Assembly: GCA_947303905.1 (NCBI GenBank)
Contig: CAMYZR010000083.1
Location: 1-6,466, forward strand
Length of the DNA stretch: 6,466 nucleotides
DNA from: an uncultured Atopobiaceae bacterium
Lineage (GTDB): Bacteria > Actinomycetota > Coriobacteriia > Coriobacteriales > Atopobiaceae
Direction of reading: 5' to 3'
Shown: piece by piece, positions 1 to 6,466 of the stretch
How the letters are laid out: each line of letters starts with the position of its first letter
Numbering within the stretch: the first letter of the stretch is position 1
Program-made: the position numbers and the translations under genes
The notes under the pieces: model-generated
Seen by the model: only the letters and a program-made list of their open reading frames with translations
Told to the model about the DNA's origin: nothing
The model's database searches: none

Positions 1-60
1 CGCATCGTTCGGTTGCTACATGCAGGCGAGTGTAGGGCTGGTTCTGCCACAGGCTTGCCT

Positions 61-89
61 TTGATGCGGCATGGCTTTGGGGATAGTAT
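61..89 (+). promoter_or_regulatory. Candidate sigma-70-type promoter of the sulfatase gene
   Basis: A -35-like hexamer TTGATG (61-66, 4 of 6 matches to TTGACA) and a -10-like hexamer TAGTAT (84-89, 4 of 6 matches to TATAAT) are separated by exactly 17 bp. Transcription would start near 96, leaving a leader of roughly 30 nt before the ATG at 125. The spacing is ideal but each hexamer is only a partial match, so this is a moderate call. Confidence 0.4.
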
Positions 90-102
90 CTACTCAAAGC
101 AC

Positions 103-117
103 CTCCTGCCGAAGGAG
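103..117 (+). promoter_or_regulatory. Sulfatase ribosome binding site inside a small hairpin
   Basis: The Shine-Dalgarno sequence AAGGAG (112-117) sits 7 nt before the ATG at 125 and decides that start over the in-frame upstream ATG at 71, which has no such site. CTCCT (103-107) is the exact reverse complement of AGGAG (113-117), with a 5-nt loop. The ribosome binding site could therefore fold into a 5-bp hairpin. The ribosome binding site is firm. A regulatory effect of so short a stem is speculative. Confidence 0.6.
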
Positions 118-124
118 CAAGCTC

Positions 125-1606
125 ATGCCCAGAAAGCCAAACATCCTCTACTTCGTGGCAGACCAGATGCGTGCCGACGCGCAGCACTACCTGGGCAATC
201 GAGCAGCCATCACGCCCAGTCTGGACCAGTTGGCCAAGGAGGGTGTCGCCTTCAGGAACGCCTATTGCCAGAACCCCGTGTGCGTGCCCAGTCGCTGCAG
301 CTTTCTCTCGGGACTCTATCCACACACGACGGGGCATCGCACCATGCACTTTCTGCAGAACGAGGACGAGCCCAACATCCTGCGCACCATGAAGGGAGCC
401 GGTTACGAGGTCATCTGGATCGGGCGAAACGATGTGATACCTGGCACTCGTCCCAAGACTGCCTACTGCGACGAGTACTACGATGGCCTCAGCACCGAGA
501 ACCAGCGTGATAGGCGCATCGACGCCATGAGGTCTGCAAGCCAAACTCATGGCTCTCCCGGCGGCGCAACTCGCGCGTTTGACCCGGACAGCTACTCGTT
601 CTATCTCGGCGAGACATCCGCCGGTGCCTATGGGCGCGCCGACGAGGGCTGCGTCGACGCCTGCCTGCGCTATCTGGACCGCTACGCAGCGCGAGACGGC
701 GAGAAACCCTTCTTCGTCTACTGTTCGCTTGCGTTTCCGCATCCACCCTACGGCTGCGATCGTCCTTGGTACGGCTCCACCGACCGCAACGCGTTGCCTC
801 CGCGCATCCCGCGTCGCGAGGACGGTCCAGCCATGATAGCCGAGACCGTGCGCAAGATGGATCTCGACCCACGCTGGCCGGAGGAGCGCTGGAACGAGTT
901 GCGGGCCACCTACCTCGACATGGTCAGCAAGTTCGACAGCCAGTTGGGACAGGTGGTGGACAAGCTTCACGAGACGGGGCTCTACGTGAATACCTCGGTC
1001 TTCGTCTTCTCCGATCACGGCGACTATACAGGCGACTACGGCCTGGTGGAGAAGGTCCAGAACTGCTTCGAGGATGCGCTTGCCAACGTGCCACTCGTCA
1101 TCAAGCCGGCGATGGGCATCGCGTGCAAACCGCGCGTGACTCCCGCGCTGGTCGAGCTGAACGACCTCTGCGCCACCTTGGCAGACATGTGTGACATCGA
1201 CCTCGGCTACGTGCAGCACGGAGAGAGCCTGCTGCCGGTGCTCGCGGGAGACGACGTTGGCAAGGATGCCGTGTTCTGCGAGGGCGGGCGCGGTTTTGGC
1301 GATCGTCCGGCAATGGAGCTCGGCCACGACGACCCGCACGACGTGTACTGGCCGCGCATCTCCACGCAGCACGAGGAAGGCGCCAACCACACTCGTGCCA
1401 CGATGATACGCATGGGCAAGCTCAAGTACACCATGCGACTCTACGAGCGAGACACGCTCTATGACCTGGAGCTCGATTCGCACGAGCAGACGAACCGCAT
1501 CGACGACCCCGCCTATGCCGAAAGGCTCTCCCAGTTGCGCGCGCGTCTGCTCGTCTGGTACCAGCAGACGGCCGACTGGGTCCCGAATCGCAAGGACCTG
1601 CGATAG
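125..1606 (+). CDS. Cytoplasmic Cys-type sulfatase (arylsulfatase/COG3119 family)
   Basis: This 493-residue protein should hydrolyse a sulfate ester on a small organic or sugar substrate. Seen: the N-terminal core strand PNILYFVADQMRAD carries a metal-binding Asp at residue 13. The sulfatase signature CVPSR is at 53-57, with Cys53 as the residue converted to formylglycine. His206 lies in an HPPY motif. The second metal motif SDHGD is at 296-300, and Lys310 follows in the GDYGLVEK segment. The C-terminal LYDLELDSHEQ segment is typical of the family. The length is normal. There is no signal peptide or membrane helix, so it probably acts in the cytoplasm. Cys-type enzymes need maturation; in an anaerobe this would be a radical-SAM anSME, which is not encoded here. 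The start at 125 is set by AAGGAG 7 nt upstream. The substrate cannot be read from the sequence. A PTS EIIB gene follows 123 bp downstream. Confidence 0.93.
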   Translation: MPRKPNILYFVADQMRADAQHYLGNRAAITPSLDQLAKEGVAFRNAYCQNPVCVPSRCSFLSGLYPHTTGHRTMHFLQNEDEPNILRTMKGAGYEVIWIGRNDVIPGTRPKTAYCDEYYDGLSTENQRDRRIDAMRSASQTHGSPGGATRAFDPDSYSFYLGETSAGAYGRADEGCVDACLRYLDRYAARDGEKPFFVYCSLAFPHPPYGCDRPWYGSTDRNALPPRIPRREDGPAMIAETVRKMDLDPRWPEERWNELRATYLDMVSKFDSQLGQVVDKLHETGLYVNTSVFVFSDHGDYTGDYGLVEKVQNCFEDALANVPLVIKPAMGIACKPRVTPALVELNDLCATLADMCDIDLGYVQHGESLLPVLAGDDVGKDAVFCEGGRGFGDRPAMELGHDDPHDVYWPRISTQHEEGANHTRATMIRMGKLKYTMRLYERDTLYDLELDSHEQTNRIDDPAYAERLSQLRARLLVWYQQTADWVPNRKDLR

Positions 1607-1671
1607 GCGTTCGGCACCTGACCGACGCGAACGTTACGCATAAGGGTCCTTTTGCTATCGTGAGCCTATCG

Positions 1672-1684
1672 ATGCTCGGAGCAT
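1672..1684. promoter_or_regulatory. Perfect 6+1+6 palindrome upstream of the EIIB gene
   Basis: ATGCTC and GAGCAT are perfect reverse complements around a single central G. Just upstream, CTATCG occurs twice (1655-1660 and 1666-1671) at an 11-bp period, close to one helical turn. Shape and position, 46-58 bp before the EIIB start, suit a repressor or activator binding site. With a 1-nt loop it is unlikely to work as an RNA hairpin. The regulator is unknown. Confidence 0.35.
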
Positions 1685-1690
1685 AGGGGC

Positions 1691-1715
1691 GGCGATGAGA
1701 GCCATTCTCATCGCC
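1691..1715 (+). promoter_or_regulatory. Perfect 10-bp stem-loop just before the EIIB ribosome binding site
   Basis: GGCGATGAGA (1691-1700) and TCTCATCGCC (1706-1715) are perfect reverse complements separated by a 5-nt loop, GCCAT. The stem ends 4 nt before the purine-rich ribosome binding site beginning at 1719. No T-run follows, so it is not a terminator. It could be an mRNA-stabilising or processing hairpin between the sulfatase and EIIB cistrons, or a DNA operator. Structure is certain; function is inferred. Confidence 0.55.
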
Positions 1716-1729
1716 ATTGGAGAGAGGGG

Positions 1730-2059
1730 ATGCCCATGGTTACTATTCGGCTGTTCTGTGCGGGCGGCATGTCCACCAGCCTGCTCGTCACCAAGATGCG
1801 CGAGGCTGCTGCGGCTGCGGGCGTCGAGGCCGACATCGAGGCCCATGGCGTGGGCTCCGTCGACCGTCGCGTGGACGAGAAGACCGACGTCGTGCTGCTG
1901 GGGCCGCAGGTTGGCTATCAGGCCAAGCAGATGCGCGAGAAGGTCGCCAAGTACAACATCCCCTGCGAGGTCATCCCCATGACCGACTATGGCATGGTCA
2001 ATGGCAAGGCCGTGTTCGAGCTTGCTCTCAAGTTGGCTCGCGAGGCGGGCCGCATCTAG
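1730..2059 (+). CDS. PTS lactose/cellobiose-family EIIB subunit, stand-alone
   Basis: This 109-residue protein is the small cytoplasmic phosphocarrier that takes phosphate from EIIA on a cysteine and passes it to the sugar entering through EIIC. Seen: the N-terminal strand and P-loop IRLFCAGGMSTSLLVTKM place the phosphorylatable Cys at residue 10, the position it has in E. coli ChbB. A GVEADIEAHGVGSV strand, the VVLLGPQVGYQ segment and a C-terminal helix complete the fold. Length and architecture match single-domain EIIB proteins. A purine-rich ribosome binding site (1719-1729) precedes ATG 1730; ATG 1736, two codons later, is an equally possible start. No EIIA or EIIC is present in the window, so partner and sugar are unknown. 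Transcription probably ends at the terminator beginning 31 bp downstream. Family membership is very likely; sugar specificity is not claimed. Confidence 0.94.
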   Translation: MPMVTIRLFCAGGMSTSLLVTKMREAAAAAGVEADIEAHGVGSVDRRVDEKTDVVLLGPQVGYQAKQMREKVAKYNIPCEVIPMTDYGMVNGKAVFELALKLAREAGRI

Positions 2060-2089
2060 CCAAGAGCCTCTCGCATACGATTTGATTGC

Positions 2090-2127
2090 AACCCTCTCTC
2101 GGACGATGACCGGGGGAGGGTTTCTCG
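2090..2127 (+). terminator. Rho-independent terminator after the EIIB gene
   Basis: Positions 2090-2102 (AACCCTCTCTCGG) pair with 2110-2122 (CCGGGGGAGGGTT) to form a 13-bp stem. It has two G-T wobbles and a 7-nt loop, ACGATGA. A T-rich stretch (TTTCTCGTCT from 2121) follows. It begins 31 bp after the EIIB stop. The T-tract is interrupted by C and G, so termination may be incomplete. Confidence 0.72.
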
Positions 2128-2190
2128 TCTGCTGCGGCAGCGCCTTGGGACTACGATGGTTCTGGCGATCGACGGGGGAGGGCATCCGCT

Positions 2191-2484
2191 ATGGACTACG
2201 AGTACAAGAACCATGAAGGCGACATGATTCTGCGTGACTACTTGGCCTATGACCGGACCAAGTTTGCGCTGTTGCGCACGTTCCTGTCCATCGAGCGGAC
2301 GGCACTGGGACTGCTCGCGTCTGGCGCAGGCCTCGTCATCCTACAGACGTCACCCACGCTGGTCTCGATAGGCTACGTGCTGGTAGTGGTGGCCTTTGCC
2401 GTGTTTCTGGCCGGAGGCGTGTATGCCGCGCGGGCAAAGAGGCGCCTCGACGGGCTCAAGGACAGCCCGGCATTCAGAGGCTAG
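2191..2484 (+). CDS. DUF202 (YidH-like) small membrane protein
   Basis: This 97-residue protein has a charged N-terminal segment followed by two hydrophobic helices, at about residues 38-52 and 56-80, and a basic tail (RAKRRLDG). The region LRDYLAYDRTKFALLRT followed by FLSIERTALG matches the DUF202 pattern of Asp, Ala and paired Arg-Thr motifs just before the first helix. The biochemical role of DUF202 proteins is not established. The family also occurs in vacuolar polyphosphate-related proteins, which is no basis for a function here. A strong ribosome binding site, GGGGGAGGG (2174-2182), lies 8 nt before ATG 2191. An internal ATG at 2224 (Met12) would still keep the domain. The gene follows the EIIB terminator, with no clear promoter of its own, and converges on the permease gene 25 bp away. 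Confidence 0.82.
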   Translation: MDYEYKNHEGDMILRDYLAYDRTKFALLRTFLSIERTALGLLASGAGLVILQTSPTLVSIGYVLVVVAFAVFLAGGVYAARAKRRLDGLKDSPAFRG

Positions 2485-2509
2485 GCGTCACCCGTCTTTC
2501 CGCAGCCTG

Positions 2510-3307
2510 CTACATCAGCAGGTACTTGATGGCGATGAGCGCTCCGCCGCATACGACGAGCACCACGCCCGTGACGAGGCTCACCGTGCGGGCGCTCACC
2601 CGATTGGCAAACTGGGCCGAGACGAGCGATGCGGCCGTCGCTACCGTGGCACACACGAGCAGGGCGTCCCAGCGCTCGGCGACGATGCTCGGCTCGATGA
2701 CCATGTGGCTGATGCTGGCGATGAGCGCGGTGAAGGTCATGATGAAGGTGCTCGTGCCGACTGCGGTCTTGTGGTCCATGCCCAGCATGAAGGTGAAGAC
2801 CACGAGCATCATTATGCCCCCGCCCGTGCCCACAAAGCCCGTCCCAAAGCCGATGGTCAGGCCAAAGAAGAGCGAGACGGCAATGTCACGTGGCGTGAGC
2901 CTGCTGCCGCGCTCCGGTGCGTCCTCACGCTTGGACTCGGGCTTCACCAGAAAGCGGATGCCGATGCAAAAGGTCAGGATGAGTGAGAAGCTGCCAAGCA
3001 CCACGTTACCAGCGCGGTGGGCAGCGAGGCTTCCCGCCACGCACATGCTCACGATGCAGGCAAACATGATCCATCCGCGCCGGAGATCGATGTTCTTGTA
3101 GCGGATGTAAGTCCAGGTGGTGATGGCCGATCCGAGGATGTCCGAGGCAAGCGCAATGGCCGTGGCTTGGTAGGCGCCAACCTCGCCCCCAAACGAGGGG
3201 CAGAGCACATACAGGATGGGCACCATCACGGTTGCCGCAGAAAGGCCGGCCAACCCCGTGCCAATGCCCGCACCCAGCGCGGCTATGACGTACCAAAGGT
3301 ATTCCAT
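2510..3307 (-). CDS. TauE/SafE-family permease (sulfite/sulfonate-type anion exporter family)
   Basis: This 265-residue integral membrane protein belongs to the TauE/SafE family, whose characterised members export or import small anions such as sulfite, sulfoacetate or other organosulfur acids. Seen: two homologous halves of hydrophobic helices are separated by a charged cytoplasmic loop at about residues 121-140 (KPESKREDAPERGSR). The glycine-rich family motif is well formed in the second half (GFGTGFVGTGGG, 153-164) but reduced in the first (GTGLAGLSAA, 16-25). AVGTSTFIMTFTALIAS in the second half is also typical. The start is fixed by GGGGAGG 5 nt before the ATG, and that ribosome binding site is buried in a hairpin (3313-3366). 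It lies 91 bp downstream of the cupin gene on the same strand and may be cotranscribed with it. Substrate and direction are unknown. Convergence with DUF202 leaves no room for a separate terminator. Confidence 0.88.
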   Translation of the reverse strand: MEYLWYVIAALGAGIGTGLAGLSAATVMVPILYVLCPSFGGEVGAYQATAIALASDILGSAITTWTYIRYKNIDLRRGWIMFACIVSMCVAGSLAAHRAGNVVLGSFSLILTFCIGIRFLVKPESKREDAPERGSRLTPRDIAVSLFFGLTIGFGTGFVGTGGGIMMLVVFTFMLGMDHKTAVGTSTFIMTFTALIASISHMVIEPSIVAERWDALLVCATVATAASLVSAQFANRVSARTVSLVTGVVLVVCGGALIAIKYLLM

Positions 3308-3312
3308 AAAGA

Positions 3313-3366
3313 CCTCCCCGCCCGACAGGAACAGCGTAACGCTTTGCCAGCCTGCGAGCGGGGAGG
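3313..3366 (-). promoter_or_regulatory. Long hairpin burying the ribosome binding site of the permease gene
   Basis: On the minus strand, CCTCCCCGCTCG (3366-3355) pairs with CGGGCGGGGAGG (3324-3313) over 12 bp with one G-T wobble. The stem continues past a single bulged T as CAGG (3354-3351) with CCTG (3329-3326). An AGCG/CGCT mini-hairpin (3343-3333) sits at the tip. The second arm contains the whole GGGGAGG ribosome binding site, 5 nt before the start codon. The tract after the stem is TCTTTAT. The element could therefore hold translation down unless opened, or act as a weak terminator/attenuator between the cupin and permease genes. Pairing is seen; function is inferred. No known riboswitch class is recognised. 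Confidence 0.6.
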
Positions 3367-3398
3367 GGAGGAACCAGAATGTGATTAAGCGCGTGTCG

Positions 3399-3833
3399 CT
3401 AGGCGAGCGCGTAGTAGTCGTCGGCGTTGACCGGCTCGAGCCACTCGTTCCACGCGTCGGTGCCGGCGACCTCGACGGCCACGTGGCTGAACCAGCTGTC
3501 GGCCTTTGCGCCGTGCCAGTGCTTGACGTTGGCAGGGATGGTGATGACCGTGCCGGGAGTCAGGCTGACGGCAGGCTTGCCCCACTCCTGGTACCAGCCC
3601 TCGCCAGCGGTGCAGATGAGCACCTGCCCGCCGCCTTCGGCGGCATGATGCACGTGCCAGTCGTTGCGACAGCCGGGGGTGAAGGTCACGTTGAAGACGG
3701 GCGTGGAGCAGCCCTCCTCGGTGAGCACCTTCAGGTAGGTCTTGCCCTGGAAGTACTGCTGTGCGGGGTTGTCCGGTCCGATGCCGAATACGTCCATCTG
3801 CTCGAACTCTGCGCGGTCCATCGTCTTGGCCAT
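3399..3833 (-). CDS. Cupin-domain protein, (R)-mandelonitrile-lyase-like/COG1917
   Basis: This 144-residue protein is a single small metal-binding cupin barrel. Seen: cupin motif 1 is PGCRNDWHVHHAAEGGGQ, with ligands expected among His60, His62, His63 and Gln70. Motif 2 is PGTVITIPANVKHWHGA, with His105 and His107. The C-terminal segment SWFSHVAVEV followed by NEWLEPV is characteristic of the subfamily often annotated as carboxymuconolactone-decarboxylase-associated or (R)-mandelonitrile-lyase-like. That name comes from plant-type hydroxynitrile lyase activity found in some bacterial members; the physiological substrate is generally unknown. The chosen start (3833) has AAGGGAG directly upstream. 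The longer reading frame beginning at 3869 would start inside the predicted -10 box and is rejected. It precedes the permease gene on the same strand. Confidence 0.9.
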   Translation of the reverse strand: MAKTMDRAEFEQMDVFGIGPDNPAQQYFQGKTYLKVLTEEGCSTPVFNVTFTPGCRNDWHVHHAAEGGGQVLICTAGEGWYQEWGKPAVSLTPGTVITIPANVKHWHGAKADSWFSHVAVEVAGTDAWNEWLEPVNADDYYALA

Positions 3834-3864
3834 GATGCTCCCTTCCCTCAAGGTGTCTGCTGAT

Positions 3865-3893
3865 AGCATAGTGCCTCACATAAGGGATAACAA
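3865..3893 (-). promoter_or_regulatory. Promoter of the cupin gene
   Basis: On the minus strand, TTGTTA (3893-3888, 4 of 6 to TTGACA) and TATGCT (3870-3865, 4 of 6 to TATAAT) are 17 bp apart. The predicted transcription start near 3858 gives a leader of about 25 nt before ATG 3833. This agrees with the shorter cupin start. Confidence 0.55.
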
Positions 3894-3910
3894 ATGCCTG
3901 TTGTATATCC
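3885..3910. promoter_or_regulatory. Inverted repeat overlapping the -35 box of the cupin promoter (candidate operator)
   Basis: GGATAACAA (3885-3893) and TTGTATATCC (3901-3910) are reverse complements apart from one extra base in the right arm, with 7 nt between them. The left arm contains the whole -35 hexamer of the cupin promoter. A dimeric repressor bound here would compete with RNA polymerase. The regulator is not in the window. Confidence 0.45.
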
Positions 3911-3966
3911 ATTTCTATGCAGATCGGGCATGGGTTTGTCGGGGGGGTCGAATCTCTTTCGTCCGG

Positions 3967-4632
3967 CTACCTTTGGCCAATCATGAGCTGTGCCAGGATC
4001 TGTGCCGCGAAGTCACGACCGATGAGGTCGGTGTTGATCATGAGGTCGTACGTTGCGGGCTCTCCCCATGTCGTCCCATCGTCTGCGAGCGCGTGCCAGC
4101 TGCGACGGTGAGCGTTCTCGTACTCGATGGCGGCATCGAGTTCGGCTTCATCCGTGAGGCCTGCATAGAGCGGCGAGACCTTGGCGCGCACGCGCATGGC
4201 GGGACGGTCGCTTGCGTACGTCATGGCGCTGGCGCAGGTCTTGCCCAGGCTCTGCACAAAGGCCTTGCCCACGCGGTCGTGGATGAGGCAGGGGCCTTCT
4301 TCGAGCGCGCGCTCGGCCGCGAGTCGGTAGGCAGCGAGGATGTGCTGGTACTCGTCAGTCGCGCGCAGCTCATCGAGGTTGGCGTCTGGTGCGGCCGACT
4401 TCGCCTCGAAGGCGTCCACATCGTCGGCCGTCACGCCGCACTCGGGTACAAGCTCAAGCAGGGTCACGGTGTCGTGATAGGTCCAGCCTGCAGCTTCGCA
4501 AGCACGTAGGGCAATCATGCGACCCATCGAGCAGTAGGCGGAGTCGAGCACCACGCAGTCGGGCGCCTTGTAGCCACGCTCGAACTCGCTCATGCCCTTG
4601 GTACTCAGGGTGTTGCTTATGCTCTCGGCCAT
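3967..4632 (-). CDS. Cytidylate-kinase-like family protein with degenerate P-loop
   Basis: This 221-residue protein resembles the cytidylate-kinase-like family (Cytidylate_kin2), P-loop proteins related to CMP kinase. Seen: the N-terminal nucleotide-binding region CVVLDSAYCSMGRMIALRAC (26-45) sits where relatives have a G-S-G-G-R type loop. Here that loop reads C34-S-M-G-R38. A second core strand, EGPCLIHDRVGKAF, corresponds to the strand reading 'vivGR' in relatives. A basic RPAMRVRAK stretch follows. The C-terminal part, WGEPATYDLMINTDLIGRD, is a family hallmark (INTD at 199-202). Cytoplasmic, no membrane helix. The start at 4632 is supported by AAAGGAG about 6 nt upstream; the frame stays open upstream to 4884 but that extension overlaps the glucosidase start. 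With the loop altered, it may bind nucleotide weakly or be non-catalytic. Family call likely, activity uncertain. Confidence 0.78.
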   Translation of the reverse strand: MAESISNTLSTKGMSEFERGYKAPDCVVLDSAYCSMGRMIALRACEAAGWTYHDTVTLLELVPECGVTADDVDAFEAKSAAPDANLDELRATDEYQHILAAYRLAAERALEEGPCLIHDRVGKAFVQSLGKTCASAMTYASDRPAMRVRAKVSPLYAGLTDEAELDAAIEYENAHRRSWHALADDGTTWGEPATYDLMINTDLIGRDFAAQILAQLMIGQR

Positions 4633-4861
4633 CGTTGCTCCTTTCGGGCGGATGGGGCTGTCGTTACCCAGTATTGAGCATAGCGCCAGGCGAGCCCCTC
4701 TTTGGTACAGAAACGCTGTGGCTGGCAACCATTCTCCTTGCAATCGCCGCCACAGTGGCCAATGCGAATGCGCCTTTTGCCGCACTTGACGAGACGCGCT
4801 TCGTGATAGTGCATATACCTGGCGTATCGTAGGGGCAACAACCCTGGGTGAGGAGGCCATC
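4633..4861. other. Divergent intergenic region between the kinase-like and glucosidase genes
   Basis: This 229-bp gap must hold the promoters of both divergent genes. On the plus strand a TTGACG hexamer (4786-4791) is a good -35 candidate, but no -10 hexamer lies at proper spacing; CATATA (4812-4817) would need a 20-bp spacer. On the minus strand TTGCCC (4836-4831) and TATGCA (4813-4808) are 17 bp apart, a weak candidate for the kinase-like gene. The region also contains the palindrome GCCACAGTGGC (4749-4759), a 7-bp inverted repeat CTGTGGC/GCCACAG (4716-4722 and 4749-4755), and a tandem AATGCG pair (4761-4772). GAGGAGG (4850-4856) is the glucosidase ribosome binding site. No credible small gene is seen. 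Confidence 0.6.

Positions 4862-6466
<1,605 letters not shown>

Noticed and set aside
16..35. CTACA ... TGTAG inverted repeat near the left edge
   Set aside because: Only 5 bp with a 10-nt gap; expected by chance.
71..124. Longer sulfatase start at ATG 71
   Set aside because: The 18 extra residues resemble no part of the family, the ATG lies inside the candidate promoter, and AAGGAG is correctly placed for ATG 125.
1641..1653. AAGG-GT-CCTTTT as a terminator after the sulfatase
   Set aside because: A 4-bp stem with a 2-nt loop cannot form a stable terminator hairpin.
1655..2185. 176-codon open frame on the minus strand over the EIIB gene
   Set aside because: EIIB is a clear family member on the plus strand; this frame also crosses the terminator and shows no domain.
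2485..2509. Bidirectional terminator between DUF202 and the permease gene
   Set aside because: The 25-bp gap contains no inverted repeat able to form a stem.
3941..3947. Run of seven G between the kinase-like stop and the cupin promoter, considered as a phase-variable tract
   Set aside because: It is short, lies outside any coding frame, and is upstream of the cupin -35 region by more than 45 bp. There is no sign that length changes would matter.
3742..4509. 255-codon open frame on the plus strand across the cupin start and kinase-like gene
   Set aside because: It overlaps two recognisable minus-strand genes and their intergenic promoter, and shows no domain.

Overview
The window is about 6.5 kb of GC-rich, densely packed bacterial DNA. 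It carries seven protein genes: six are complete and the last runs off the right edge. High GC, strong purine-rich ribosome binding sites, a lactose/cellobiose-type PTS subunit, a GH13 alpha-glucosidase and a sulfatase without a signal peptide fit a saccharolytic anaerobe. A member of the Coriobacteriia (Olsenella/Atopobium/Collinsella relatives) is my best guess, but it rests on overall character and not on a marker gene. I see no RNA genes, CRISPR array, insertion sequence, integrase or attachment site.

Left part, plus strand: a plausible sigma-70-type promoter (61-89) leads into a cytoplasmic Cys-type sulfatase (125-1606). After a 123-bp gap holding two perfect inverted repeats (1672-1684 and 1691-1715) comes a stand-alone PTS EIIB of the lactose/cellobiose family (1730-2059). 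A Rho-independent terminator (2090-2127) closes this part. A small two-helix DUF202 membrane protein (2191-2484) follows.

Middle part, minus strand: reading leftwards from 4632 are a cytidylate-kinase-like protein with a degenerate P-loop (4632-3967), a mandelonitrile-lyase-type cupin (3833-3399) with a recognisable promoter overlapped by an inverted repeat, and a TauE/SafE-family permease (3307-2510). The permease ribosome binding site lies inside a long hairpin. DUF202 and the permease converge with only 25 bp between their stops.

Right part, plus strand: a 229-bp divergent intergenic region separates the kinase-like gene from a GH13 subfamily-31-like alpha-glucosidase. Its 535 codons (4862-6466) stay open to the window edge.

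Functional picture: the sulfatase and EIIB may handle a sulfated sugar imported by a PTS, and the glucosidase would process alpha-1,6-linked glucosides in the cytoplasm. The permease could export a small anion such as sulfite, sulfate or a sulfonate. These links are inferred from proximity. I found no clear new multi-gene system. The most unusual signals are the RNA/DNA structures in the intergenic gaps and a few substitutions in conserved enzyme motifs.
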